DNA of 64,000 nt from Datnioides undecimradiatus (taxonomy: Eukaryota > Chordata > Actinopteri > Lobotiformes > Datnioididae), in the NCBI GenBank assembly GCA_008933995.1, contig WARS01000011.1, forward strand, positions 13,111,516-13,175,515, read 5' to 3'. A program made the translations under genes and the position numbers. The notes beneath the pieces were generated by a model. It saw nothing but the letters and a program-made list of their open reading frames with translations. It searched no databases and was not told where the DNA came from. Shown here one piece after another: positions 44,321 through 54,824 of this stretch (position 1 is its first letter; each line of letters begins with the position of its first letter).

Positions 44321-47090
44321 ATATGCACACACTGGCTGCTCCCTTCAACACAAAAAACTATGTGTGAACCCAAACTCCGCCTATTTCTGTGTGCGGAGTG
44401 GCTGAGCTGAGCGGGGAGGAGGGGTTAACTCTTTCAACACACGTGCCCATCAGCGGCTGCAAAGGAAAAAAATCGGAATTACAGGAATTTCTCTTCAGTA
44501 AATATATTCCCACACTAAGCCCATGGTGATTTAAAGTGTGGTTTTAGTTTATAGTGTTTAATGATAAATGACTTTCAAATTACATGTAAGTCTAAAATCG
44601 AAGATGTGGGACTGAAAATAGAATGTAAATTAAGTTTGAAACCACATCCTCGTTTCAATAAAGCAAAAATACCAAAAGTCTGACGCAATACTGTTTAAAA
44701 TGCTTTTTTTTTACAGATCATACTTTTAAAGATCCTTTTAAAGTAAAGTAAAAAACAAGCAAAAGCTCTATTTGGAAAGTGTCAGAGAAAAGTGATGTAT
44801 GCATCAAAGTAAACTTGCAATTAGATTTGAAGTACTGTTGCTTTAATGTGGCCGGTTGTCATTTACACTTCTGAGTTATAGTTAATTTAGCATTATGCAT
44901 GATGTGTTTGGTCTTGATTACGTGTTCTGCATAGCAAGCAGCTGCTGGTTGTCAAATAACTGTAAAAGTAGAATATTGTCCTCTGACATGAGGTTATGCA
45001 AAGTTGAACAAAATGAAAAAACAGAAGTTTTGTACATGGAAGTTGCATTCATGCATGTTTATTTCCACCATGGTCACTTGTAATTCTTACTGGGTGGAAG
45101 TATATTACAGATACATATATTATAACATATCCAATTGTCCCCATTAAAAGGGAGACACATGAATTGTAAACAAAACTGTGCATAAAGAACCAACAAGATA
45201 TTTTATGTACAATTCAGAGATTTTTTGTTTTTCGTATAAAAGCCTAAATATTGTTTTTGCTGAAATTATCCAAAAGGTCTTTAAAATAAGAGCAAACTAC
45301 TTTGACTTGAGAGTAAAGTGATTTTTAAAGTTAATTAATTAATAATCTTTTTGTGTCAGTCAGTAATCATCTGCTCTGTTGTTTTTTGTGTGATTATTCA
45401 GAATTTCCTGACTTTATTGTATATATGTTAAAACTGCGATGTCATTTGCTGGAAGTTTTTATTTTATCATGGAATCAAAATTGATATAAGAGACTTGATA
45501 TAAGACCCTTTTTTTTCATTAAAACCATTCTTTCACCTTGTTTTGCAGCACCTTCTCTGATATGACTCAAGCATTCATACCAAAAGTCCCAAGAGACCAT
45601 GGGAAACAGTCCAACTAGCCCTTTAACTCACATTCATTCAGCTTGGAATGAGCTAATCCACCTAACTGTGAACACAAAAGCCTGTGTTGCATCACCGCTC
45701 GCTTAACCTTTACAGTTTCAGACAATTACTGTTTGTTTTTGCGGTCTGTAAACAGAGACGTCAAGAGAATCCGCTTTTGTTTGTGCAGAACATACAGCGA
45801 GTGAACCATACATCGACATGCATTAACCTCCGCGGTTCAAAGAGGGCACGTCAGTGGATGTGGAGATATGATCAGGCTGTGGAGAACCACATAAAGAAGC
45901 TCTGAGAAACACTGGACAATGGACTTCTAAAAACAGCAGCAGACAATATCATTCATCTGCTCATCAAGTTTTAATGGTCCTATCAGTGCCTTTAATTAGC
46001 TGGACACATCCTCTGGGTGACTACAGCAAAAGAAAGCGTACAGTCACTGTCCTCGGATCACCCATTTCCCCAGAACCCTAATGAAAAATTGATTGACTAA
46101 TAACACACACTGAAAGTATAGTCCCTCACACAGCACACAGCAACATCTTCCACCTTCACGTCACTTGACACGAAAGGCAACAGTAAGTTACTGGGGTAGG
46201 ATACAGATTTTGCATTATTAATTCAGCAGCAACATGTAAACTACCTGCTGTGTTTATAGAAGCAGTACCAAGAAGCGAGGTTACTCAGCTTTCTTGTTAT
46301 GCTTATTTAAACTAAGAGAAATGCCACATCAAGTCTGGAACTTATGCAGAGCTGTTGTTGTAGGTTTTTACTCTGCAACGCCCCAAAGCTGGTTGATAAA
46401 CTCATGTGAGCCAGAGTTAAATAGTGGATTTGTACATTTGATGAGGCAAAAAAACAAGGAGCTCAACCTAAAACCAAACGTTTGTGTGTGGGTTCAGTTT
46501 CATTCATGCTGCTCTCTCAAAAGGGAGATCAACCTTTAACCTACAAGGGTTAAAACCTTTAACCTACAAGGGTTAAAGGTTGATTGGTTTGCTGTACGTC
46601 AGCTCGACATATTCTGAATTCTCCAAAGATCCTAGTCTCTGTCTGAAAGCTTTTTGGTTGATTTCATTCTCGTTCGGTTTTAATATTCAGTCTTTTTGCA
46701 GAAATGGCATGTACGCATGATAAATTTAGATGTGTAGTCGACCAGACCAGATACAAAAAAAGTCGATTTCACAGAAACGACTTCCCCTCGCTTCATCCAC
46801 ACAGACAGCCTATTATAATGCAGACTGCTGACTTTCCAATTTAGCCCAACATGACTGAGCATGGGTCCAACACAACATGTTCTAGGGTATTTGGTAGTTT
46901 CCACAGCTGCTTTCCAAAATGCTGATACAAAAACATTTCTTTAAAAAGCTACACTTGATTATTGCCAACAGAATATTCGTATTTCAGTGAAAAATCTTGC
47001 ATACAGGAAAATTTTAGAAATAACCTCCACCTCTTGTTACTGATATTGTGAACTAGAATGAAAGCCAAAACGTGTCTGAGAGGTTTTTTT
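44320..47090. other. Intergenic DNA between tmcc3 and nr2c1
   Basis: About 2.8 kb upstream of the tmcc3 promoter. In human and other tetrapods NDUFA12 lies here. No NDUFA12-like exon was found on either strand; short open frames at 45684-45905 and 46294-46539 do not resemble it. A compound hairpin repeat is at 46528-46584. Confidence 0.6.
46528..46584. repeat. Tandem-duplicated palindrome
   Basis: A 23-bp unit starting AACCTTTAACCTACAAGGG occurs twice in direct tandem (from 46531 and from 46554), and each unit is itself nearly palindromic (TTTAACC / GGTTAAA). The outer arms ATCAACCTTTAACC (46528-46541) and GGTTAAAGGTTGAT (46571-46584) are exact complements, so the whole 57 bp can fold into one hairpin. 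Confidence 0.8.
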
Positions 47091-47092
47091 TT

Positions 47093-47795
47093 TTTATTTT
47101 CAAATGACTTGACCATCATTTTCTGTCCACATTAAGTTTTCCAAACGATGCAATCCATGAATTACCAAGTGCTGCCCATCGTCGCTCTCTTGGTGCATTC
47201 TATACACAAACCTATATACACAATTACTTCAGATCCACATGATGATGATGTCAAATATTTGACACGTGATGCTGCCCCATCCTTTGGATTTGGCAGACAA
47301 ATAAGAAATAAAGGTTATAACCTTTAGCCATAACATCTCACAAATAAATTCACATTGACAAGTTTCTTTTCCTCAAAATGATTAGAAAATAAAAAAAAGC
47401 ATGATGATATAGGAAAGCAATGAATAACAAACCATCCTGATTCCTTCAAAGTACAAACAAGATCTGCAGAAAAAGGAAAGGCCTGAAGGCGATGAAGCAT
47501 AAAATACTATGTACAATAAAAAGCGCAGTCTTCTATGCAGGTTTCAAGGGTTCGTTCCTGAATGGGCCAGGAGGTGTGGGGTTTCTTTGTCCTCTTTGTG
47601 AGCTGAGCTCTACTGACTGGTGTACTGAGCAGTCAGACGTAGGAGCAAGGTAAGAGTGAAAAGAGAAGTCCTGGGGATGCTGTGTCATAAATACAGTATG
47701 TAATGACCACTTAGTGATCATTCTGTGGAGCGCTCCGATCGGTTGGCTGTCAGCTTTTCACAGTCCAATGTTGCACAAACAAATGGCACAGTGTG
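47093..47795 (-). other. nr2c1: Probable 3' UTR of nr2c1
   Basis: Non-coding DNA follows the nr2c1 stop codon. A minus-strand AATAAA at 47098-47093 could mark the 3' end, about 700 nt downstream of the stop. It is embedded in a T-run on the plus strand, which makes the assignment uncertain. Confidence 0.3.
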
Positions 47796-50700
47796 TCAGA
47801 CCCCGGAGACTGCCTGGCTATTATAATCGGTGGACTCCATTTTGAGGATGTAAGGGATGATGCTGTCGATCTGCACGTTGCCAATGAGCCCAGCGAAAAA
47901 CAGCTCCTCTGTGACAGCTGCACTTATCAGCCGGAGGGCAGGAAGACGCAGCAACAGCTTGGATAACCTGAGCGCAATGAGGGGGGAAGGAGACATAACA
48001 TATAAACATGTGTACTGCAGCAACTATGATTTCTTCATAAATCTGTGTTGCTTAATATGGAGCAATTCTGCAGTAGTGTCAGCGTCTGACTCACCGATAG
48101 GAGTCTTCTGGGTAGGTTCTTGTTACGTAGTCCTGCAGCTCCATGTAGGCCTTTTCCTGAAACCGCTCTATCTGTGGGGTATTATCTATGCCTGGGTGAT
48201 CTGGTACAAAGGCAACACATACACAGTCAGACGCGATTTGGTGCACAGTTGCCTTTCAGTAAAACTTGCAAAACTTGTTCAGGATTTCCCCTTTAAGAAT
48301 TCTGCACACAGGAAAACAAGATCTTGAACTTTCGATTTGTAAACTGTCTGGCTGTCTACGCACCAGGACTAAAGAGAACGATGGCTTTGAGGTAGGCGTA
48401 TTCATAAGAGTCTGGGGACAGCTTGATCATGCTGTTACAGAACTCCTGCATCCTCCAGATGTGCTCCATTACTAGTTTTACTCGCTCTGGGGACAGCTTG
48501 TCTGTAGGGAGACAAAAAAGGACAAGTTTAAAGGAGCTGAATTCAACACAAACTGTGCCACAAACGTAAACAAGACCCCTGCCTTGTTTTCATCGCTTAA
48601 CTTATTTTCCCTTTCGCATCACAATTTATTTAGGCTTCTCTATATTGTATCCAAGAGTTAAACCTTGCAGGCAACCAACAGCAGAGACCTCCTACCTTCC
48701 TGTAAGCTGGTCTGCAGATGGTTGATAATGGCACTTAGGATTGTACCAACATTCATAACGTTGGAGCACTGTGCCAGACCCAAGGCGAACAGTTCATTCC
48801 AGCAGGCTTTCATCAAGTTAATGTCATTGTCTTGGCCACTATAAAATAAAATGAAATTAATTCAAGTCAACTACAGACTGTGCAGACTGAAACATCACTT
48901 AAATGTAATTTTCAATCTAAAACTTAAACAGTCCAAAAGGTGTATTTGTCAAACAATGGAAAACCGTGTTAAAACAGCTTACCCAAGGGTTTGAAAGGCA
49001 GGAATAGAGCGCGCCCAGTGCATAGAGAGGAAAAGTAGCCGGGAAGCTGACTCACAGATGTAGTTGACATTGAGGTACTCTGGCACAGGCAAAGGCATCA
49101 TGAGCTGGGAGAACAAAATGAAAGAGAAAAATGAGGGAGAAATATGTGAGTCAGTAAAACATAAGCAGGGAGTTGTGGTCTCATAGTCAAGGGCAGTGGT
49201 AACATTTACCTTGAAAGGGATATGGCTGTCAGAGAGTAGAGGTCCCTCCAACTCAACCACAGGACCTGACTGGTCCCCTGACATTAGCTGCATCGTGGCC
49301 TCTAAAGACTCTCCTGCTGAGCCATCACCAGGGTGCAGGACTTTGGCCAGGGTGTCAAAAGCTCTGACAACACGCAAAACAGAAACACAAGTTTGCAAGA
49401 ATCCAAGTGCTTTGATTTAGACATCTGCTGTATTGTAGCTTGCCTGGACACAGAAAACATAGAATACATCTCAAAGCACTGCAGTGCACCCTTGGCATAT
49501 GGTACATTTTTGATTAACTTGGGGTGAATCTAATAAAGCCCTTAAGAGCCGAGTCAGAAACCACATGGCCCTACAGGAAATTCTATTAAAGCTTTATGAC
49601 AACCAGAAAAAAACAGCCCCTGGGTGTCTCTCTAGTGCTCCTGTAGACCTCCAGTATCTCTATCAACTTATTCTGAAACAACCACTGGCCATTATCAAAG
49701 CCCAAGTGGCTTTGATAATTCTTTATGGCATCTCGCTCACCGAGTGATATCACTTGCAGTTTGCTCATCTCCTTGGATGTCTGTCATGGAGCTGTCCCCG
49801 TTGCTAAGTGTCTCAACTCCCATCAGATCATTGCCACTGTCACTTGCCTCCCTGGTCTTGTTGAGGTGGGCAAGTGACGTCACTACATTTGCCAATGTGC
49901 CGAGGTCACCTTGAGATGGGTCCTCCTGCTGAATGGTTTACAGTCGTTATCAAGCATGCTTTATAAGCGCGAATGTTTGCATTGATTTGCACTGCACTGT
50001 CTCTGTTTAGCAAGATGTTTCTGCTTTTACTGAACTACTTTCAGGAACAGTAACACTGATAAAATTGGGTCACATCACACAGAGGTTTAGACACATGGAC
50101 CATGTGACAAAACAAATATTCCTTTAGTTATCAATGCAAAGTGTTAAAAGCCCCAGTAATAATGTCAGGGCCTTTAATACTAAGGATTTAAATGATCAGC
50201 TGGGAATAACATGCAATTAAATGTAATTTGACAGTAGCAGTGTTACCTTGTCAGGGGACGCCGGAATCAAGATGGTGTTTTCCAGCTTGGAGAAGGGCTG
50301 CTGGATGTTGAGCAACATGCTTGACTCGAGCAAACTTGTAGACCTGAAGTTAGAGAAGTAATATTTCACGTTATGTAATATGGAACCACGCAATATAATA
50401 AAGTCATTGCTCAATCTCCTGCTAGAGTTTCAGTCACACATGTACAATAAAATCCGTTTCAATCCAATTCAACTACATGAAACAAGTTTAATGTTTCTTA
50501 AGATTAAAATAGTCGAACAGAGACAGAGTAACTAAAGTTACTTTTGAGGCTATAATTAGTGGTGCTGTTGTATTGGACAAATATATTACTATTAACATAT
50601 TGTTTGGGATATTTATTATTATTTTCTTGTCTTAGACTGTACAGATGCATCTCATAAATTCGGTAAATGAGTGTATTTCATTTAAATGTATGGTTGTACC

Positions 50701-51947
50701 TAGCAGTTTCCTTGTCGGACACAAAAGTAGGTGTGGCAGCCAGAGGGCTACACAAGTTCTTGCGGATATAGATCTTCTCAGTGGAGGCAGCACAGTTGAC
50801 AGATTTCTCTCTGGTGGTCACTTCAACAGGCTTCCTCTCACACTGCACGGCTAAAAACAAAACAAAGGAATATGACCTAATTAAGACACACCCTCAATAA
50901 ACCATCCACAACTGTTTAATAGAGAATTTTACAGTTTCTTACAATCTTGTTTCATGCCCAGAGCTATGCAGCGCTGCAGTCGACAGTACTGGCAGCGGTT
51001 TCGGTGGAGCTTGTTGATGGCACACTCTCCAGAGCCCCTGCATGTGTAGACTAGATTCTTTCTAATGCTGCGTTTGAAGAAGCCCTTACAGCCTTCACAG
51101 CTGACAGCTCCATAATGGCGCCCTAAAAGAGGAAAGATTTGTTAGCTGGCGACTGCTTGCTCGTGTGTTACAGTAAAATAGTAGTGTTAGAGGGAATAAA
51201 TTCCTACCTGAAGCTTTATCCCCGCAGACAACACAGTATTCCACAACCGGCTTCACAATAGACTGGTCTGACCCTTCAGTCACAAACTGACGAACAACCC
51301 GAGACAAAAGAGTAATTTAATACAACAAACACTGTAATAAGTTTAGACTGACTGAACATGTTCATGCTTCAGTCACAAGACCTTTCAGCAACTTGTTTAT
51401 CAAATCTGGCAGAGAAAAGTCACTAATATCCTCTGGCGGTACCTGAATCTGCTGCCCAGCCAGTTCAGGGGAGGCAAACAGCAGCTGGTTAACCCCAGTG
51501 GTGTCTGAAGTAGTGAGGATGACCTTGTTGGGCGAGCCTTCCTGCTTGGCCAGAATCACCTTCCCACCAGGGGAATAGTCAGCGTTTGCAAGGATAAACT
51601 GCTGCTTTCCAGGGGAAGACGGTTCAAGTGCTGTGACGATCTGGATCTTCTGGCCAGTCTGCTGATCAGTTACAATCTATCAGATAGAAATAAATCAAAA
51701 CATAAGGCGGGGCCTACTGTAAATGTGGAAAGAGTGTGCTGTACAAATACAAGATTGGATTATGCTGTCAGTTATTCTTTCAAATCGAATCTTTTTGTCA
51801 CAATAATGTAAAAATAGTGCATGTGGCTCTATTCAAAGGACACAGAGTCACAATCAGGACATGCCGTCACGTCACCTGGATTCTGTGTCCTAATGCCATG
51901 CTGCTGTCTGTTGACACAAGTTGAATCCTTTGGGTCTGTCCATCCAT
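47796..51947 (-). CDS. nr2c1: Nuclear receptor NR2C1 (testicular receptor 2, TR2), complete
   Basis: Orphan nuclear receptor that binds AGGTCA direct repeats, often with NR2C2. Thirteen coding exons: 51947-51876, 51676-51443, 51286-51208, 51122-50943, 50850-50700, 50343-50247, 49928-49741, 49363-49210, 49104-48983, 48838-48696, 48501-48364, 48200-48095, 47967-47796; phases close to 611 residues (human 603). Start [14 protein letters not shown] is followed by [17 protein letters not shown]. The zinc-finger DNA-binding domain has [11 protein letters not shown] split from [17 protein letters not shown]; the P-box is CEGCKG. The ligand-binding domain runs from about [20 protein letters not shown] to the end at [19 protein letters not shown]2 rather than TR4 is shown by [25 protein letters not shown] and DYNSQ. 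One exon start (49928) is a tandem CAGCAG acceptor, so a glutamine may be optional. Confidence 0.93.
49691..49719. repeat. Perfect 12-bp-stem hairpin just inside an nr2c1 intron
   Basis: ATTATCAAAGCC and GGCTTTGATAAT are exact complements with a 5-nt loop. On the transcript the hairpin begins about 21 nt after the donor that follows 49741. A stem so near a donor can influence splicing, but no effect is demonstrated. Confidence 0.8.
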
Positions 51948-53640
51948 TCTGATACTACACACACCTTCCTCGACTGCTCTTCACATCAGCGCCCCATGAG
52001 GCATGCAAAGCTGTAGAGAGAGTATATGTTTACTTTTATTTTTTTTTAAAAAACAAGTCACAAATATGAAGAGCATTTTATTAAGACCAAGAATTTTACA
52101 ATAACAGCTGGACAATATAGTTTTAGCAAAAGTTTAAATAGATGAAACAGTGATTTTTGTTGCTTTTTCTTTCTTTTCTTTTCTTTTTTTTTTACTGTTT
52201 TGATCATTTCTAGGCACACATTTACACTTTAGGGGCACTGATATTGTACTGGTATTTGCAGCCAGACTGCATATATGAGAGTGATTCAAAATAAATTATA
52301 CTGCCCATGTCCAACTTAGTCTTATCTTTTGATGGATTTTTGAGGCCTGTCCCATAATACTTTGGCCTTATGTCTCATCACATTTTTAATAACACTGATA
52401 TGTGTGGAGGGACCTGAAACTCAAATTACTCCCATTAGGATCCAATGCATCACCTGTTATTAAAACTACCACTTCTCAGTCTTACAAACCCTGAACTAAT
52501 GTTGCGGCAACTGTTATCCCTTCAGTTTAGTGGGTTGCCTCTTCTTGTAGCTACACTATATTTCTGGACAAAGCTTAATCGGTTTTTCTAAGTTTACAGC
52601 TAACCAAGGTTTAAATAATCTGTCATGAACCAACAGGTAATCTTGAAACGGCACTACATTTCATGCCACCAACTAATTTTAGTTTGTGGCCTGTGCTAAT
52701 GAATCTACCATTAGCCGGCGCTAGCTCGAAATTGTACTACGGTGGCCTTGTTATAAATACGGCTTAAAATCACTGTGAAGTTACATAGAATGAGCAACAC
52801 TACTCAAGTAGTGACACGAACAAGCTGTTGACAGCCAGCTATTTAAAATCGATACGGAAGATAAAGGTATTTCTTTTCCTGTGGGTGAAAGGTCAACATT
52901 GAAGGGTTAAAGCATGCTAGGGTTCAAGGCCCATGATGCCGACGCGCAGAGGCAACGGCGGGACTTTGGTTGAGACAACTGCGTGAAATTCGCATTTAAT
53001 CTTGCACTGGACATTCACATCAGACGCCAATTAAGAAGGCAGCTGGCGATTCAACACAACGAAATGCTGCTGTAACGTCTAGACTTAAATCAGTGATGTG
53101 GCAGCTCAGTTTGCAGAGACTAGTTAGCAACGCTAGCGCAGTAGCTAACATCAGTAATACGGTTAGCTGACGCGGCTAAGCTTGTTGGCTAACTAGCATG
53201 CCAGTTAACGTTATTACTTTTGCCTAATGGCTACACGTAGATATGTCCCGTTGTTAACAACCCTGATATGCACACCACAATCACAACGTTATGTGTCACG
53301 TACCTGTGATTTTCTTTATGTGACGAGCTCTGAAGGAAAGTTCTAACGTGCTAGGTTAATTGTTTGCTAGCTGATAGCTAATGGCTGCCTCCCTGCTGTA
53401 GACCTACTGAACACTCCCTCCCTTCCTGTGTTGCTGGCCCCTCGTGTCTCTTTTCACGAACCTCTCATGCGGCCACAGTAGTAAATATGTCTTACCTGGC
53501 ATGTAACAGTTGGGTCTGATGATGTGTAGTCTTCGATAAATTTAATATTTTAGCTGTTTGCTGCAGTTGGTGGGAGGGTCAGAGTTCGTGACCTTTTCCC
53601 ATCAATAAACGACTTTTGCACATGCGCAGTTTGGCAGCCG
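51948..53640 (-). promoter_or_regulatory. nr2c1: nr2c1 leader, alternative 5' UTR exons and promoter
   Basis: The start-codon exon is preceded by an acceptor (CTCTCTACAG before 52010). Two candidate non-coding first exons end with good donors: one at 53304 (ATCACAG|GTACGTG) and one at 53496 (GCCAG|GTAAGA). Upstream of the second, TGCACATGCGCA at 53617-53628 is one mismatch from the NRF1 consensus, which fits a broadly expressed promoter. The leader region around 53100-53220 is dense in GCTAGC/GTTAGC words, common in fish promoter-proximal DNA. Start sites are inferred. Confidence 0.5.
52883..52895 (+). promoter_or_regulatory. DR1 element in the nr2c1 leader intron
   Basis: GGGTGA and AGGTCA half-sites are in direct repeat with one spacer base (GGGTGAAAGGTCA). 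DR1 is the preferred binding site of NR2C1/NR2C2 and is also bound by HNF4, COUP-TF, RXR and PPAR. The second half-site is perfect; the first differs from GGGTCA by one base. It lies about 0.4 kb into the intron downstream of the nearer candidate first exon. Confidence 0.55.
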
Positions 53641-53791
53641 CGCTTCATAGCCTTTCCCTGTCTGAGTGTAATATAACCTGTCAAATGTACATTTCTTTGC
53701 TGTTGTCACGGGAGTAATAACGTACCTTTGGATAGGTACTTACAAGGAATTATTACTCAGAACATCATTGACTGTAATACTGTGAATTCAG

Positions 53792-53848
53792 ATGGCGGAG
53801 AAGACTTCAGCATTAAGTGATGATATAGTGAACAATGAATTAGTGTAA
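53792..53848 (+). other. Short plus-strand reading frame with strong start context, head-to-head with nr2c1
   Basis: ATGGCGGAG opens a frame of 18 codons (MAEKTSALSDDIVNNELV, stop). CAGATGGCGG resembles a YY1 site as found at the start of many broadly expressed genes. A donor-like GTAAGC follows 53844, so it could also be a first coding exon. A plus-strand AATAAA is near 53981. I do not recognise the protein and found no following exon. Possibly a minor divergent transcript from the nr2c1 promoter, a gene remnant, or chance. Confidence 0.25.
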
Positions 53849-54129
53849 GCTCTTCACTGGCTTCTCAAGGCCCCACACCTGTACAACTGCTGATATTATT
53901 CCTGCACCAGTAACCTTATTTCTTTGCACTATTATTTACCACTTGGAATACTTGACTTAAAATGGATGTTTCCCTTTTCAATAAAAAATACTAGTGTTAA
54001 ATATTATCTACTGAAATGACTCTTCAGTGCACATTTGGAAAAAATAATATAATTCAAATATTTGCTTTTGCACAGATGTAATTCCCAGCACAATTTTTTG
54101 TTTCTTTGTACAGTCAACCACAACAAAAA

Positions 54130-54824
54130 GCACAGTAAAAGAAAAATTTATTTCAGTGACAGAATTTAAACAGTACATGTGAGATTCAAGAGAACATTTC
54201 ATTTATATTTACAGAGGATATGTGTGTAGGGGTATCATCTATGTACAGTTATTTTAGTTACTCAAGTGCAATACACATTATGGTACAGTATGTTCAAACA
54301 GTGACTATTCCCCTGATACACCATTAAGACTGTAGGATAGTCTAAACTAACAGAAAATGTAAAGTGAAACTTTGTTACAAAAGCATGAAGAGTGCACATT
54401 GTGTTTGACCGCCAAGTGTGAAATAAAGGAATTACTCCAAAATAACAAGAGACATCTACATGATTTGCTTTGACCTCTACAAGTTATTTTGTAAATGTGA
54501 ATCATGATGGTGTTCATTACAAATCTATTAACACCAATAACAGATCTGTGCTATGAAGATACAAAGAGATCAAAAGTTAACATGTGACAATCTAAAATCA
54601 CTGCAGATGACTGTGGCGTGATAATGCCACAACAGAAGTGCTCTTAAAAAGGTAACCGTAATCATCATGACTGATAAGAGCAATAAAATAATATATTTGG
54701 ATTTTATTTCAGTGCAACTTGTGGTGTCTCCAGATGCTTTTTGCAGAATTCAGAGAGCACTGAGGTAAAAGTTTTGCAGGCAGAGGCAATAACAGTATGT
54801 TGAACAGTTGACTTTCAGCCGACC
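54130..54824 (-). other. fgd6: Probable 3' UTR of fgd6
   Basis: Non-coding AT-rich DNA after the fgd6 stop, with a minus-strand AATAAA at 54152-54147. That would give a 3' UTR of about 0.7 kb and leave only about 0.5 kb between it and the nr2c1 promoter. Confidence 0.4.

Noticed and set aside
45735-45760. TTTTTGCGGTCTG resembles the start of miR-129-5p
   Set aside because: The match stops after 13 bases and no complementary 3' arm (CCCCAAAAAG) follows within hairpin distance, so it is probably chance.
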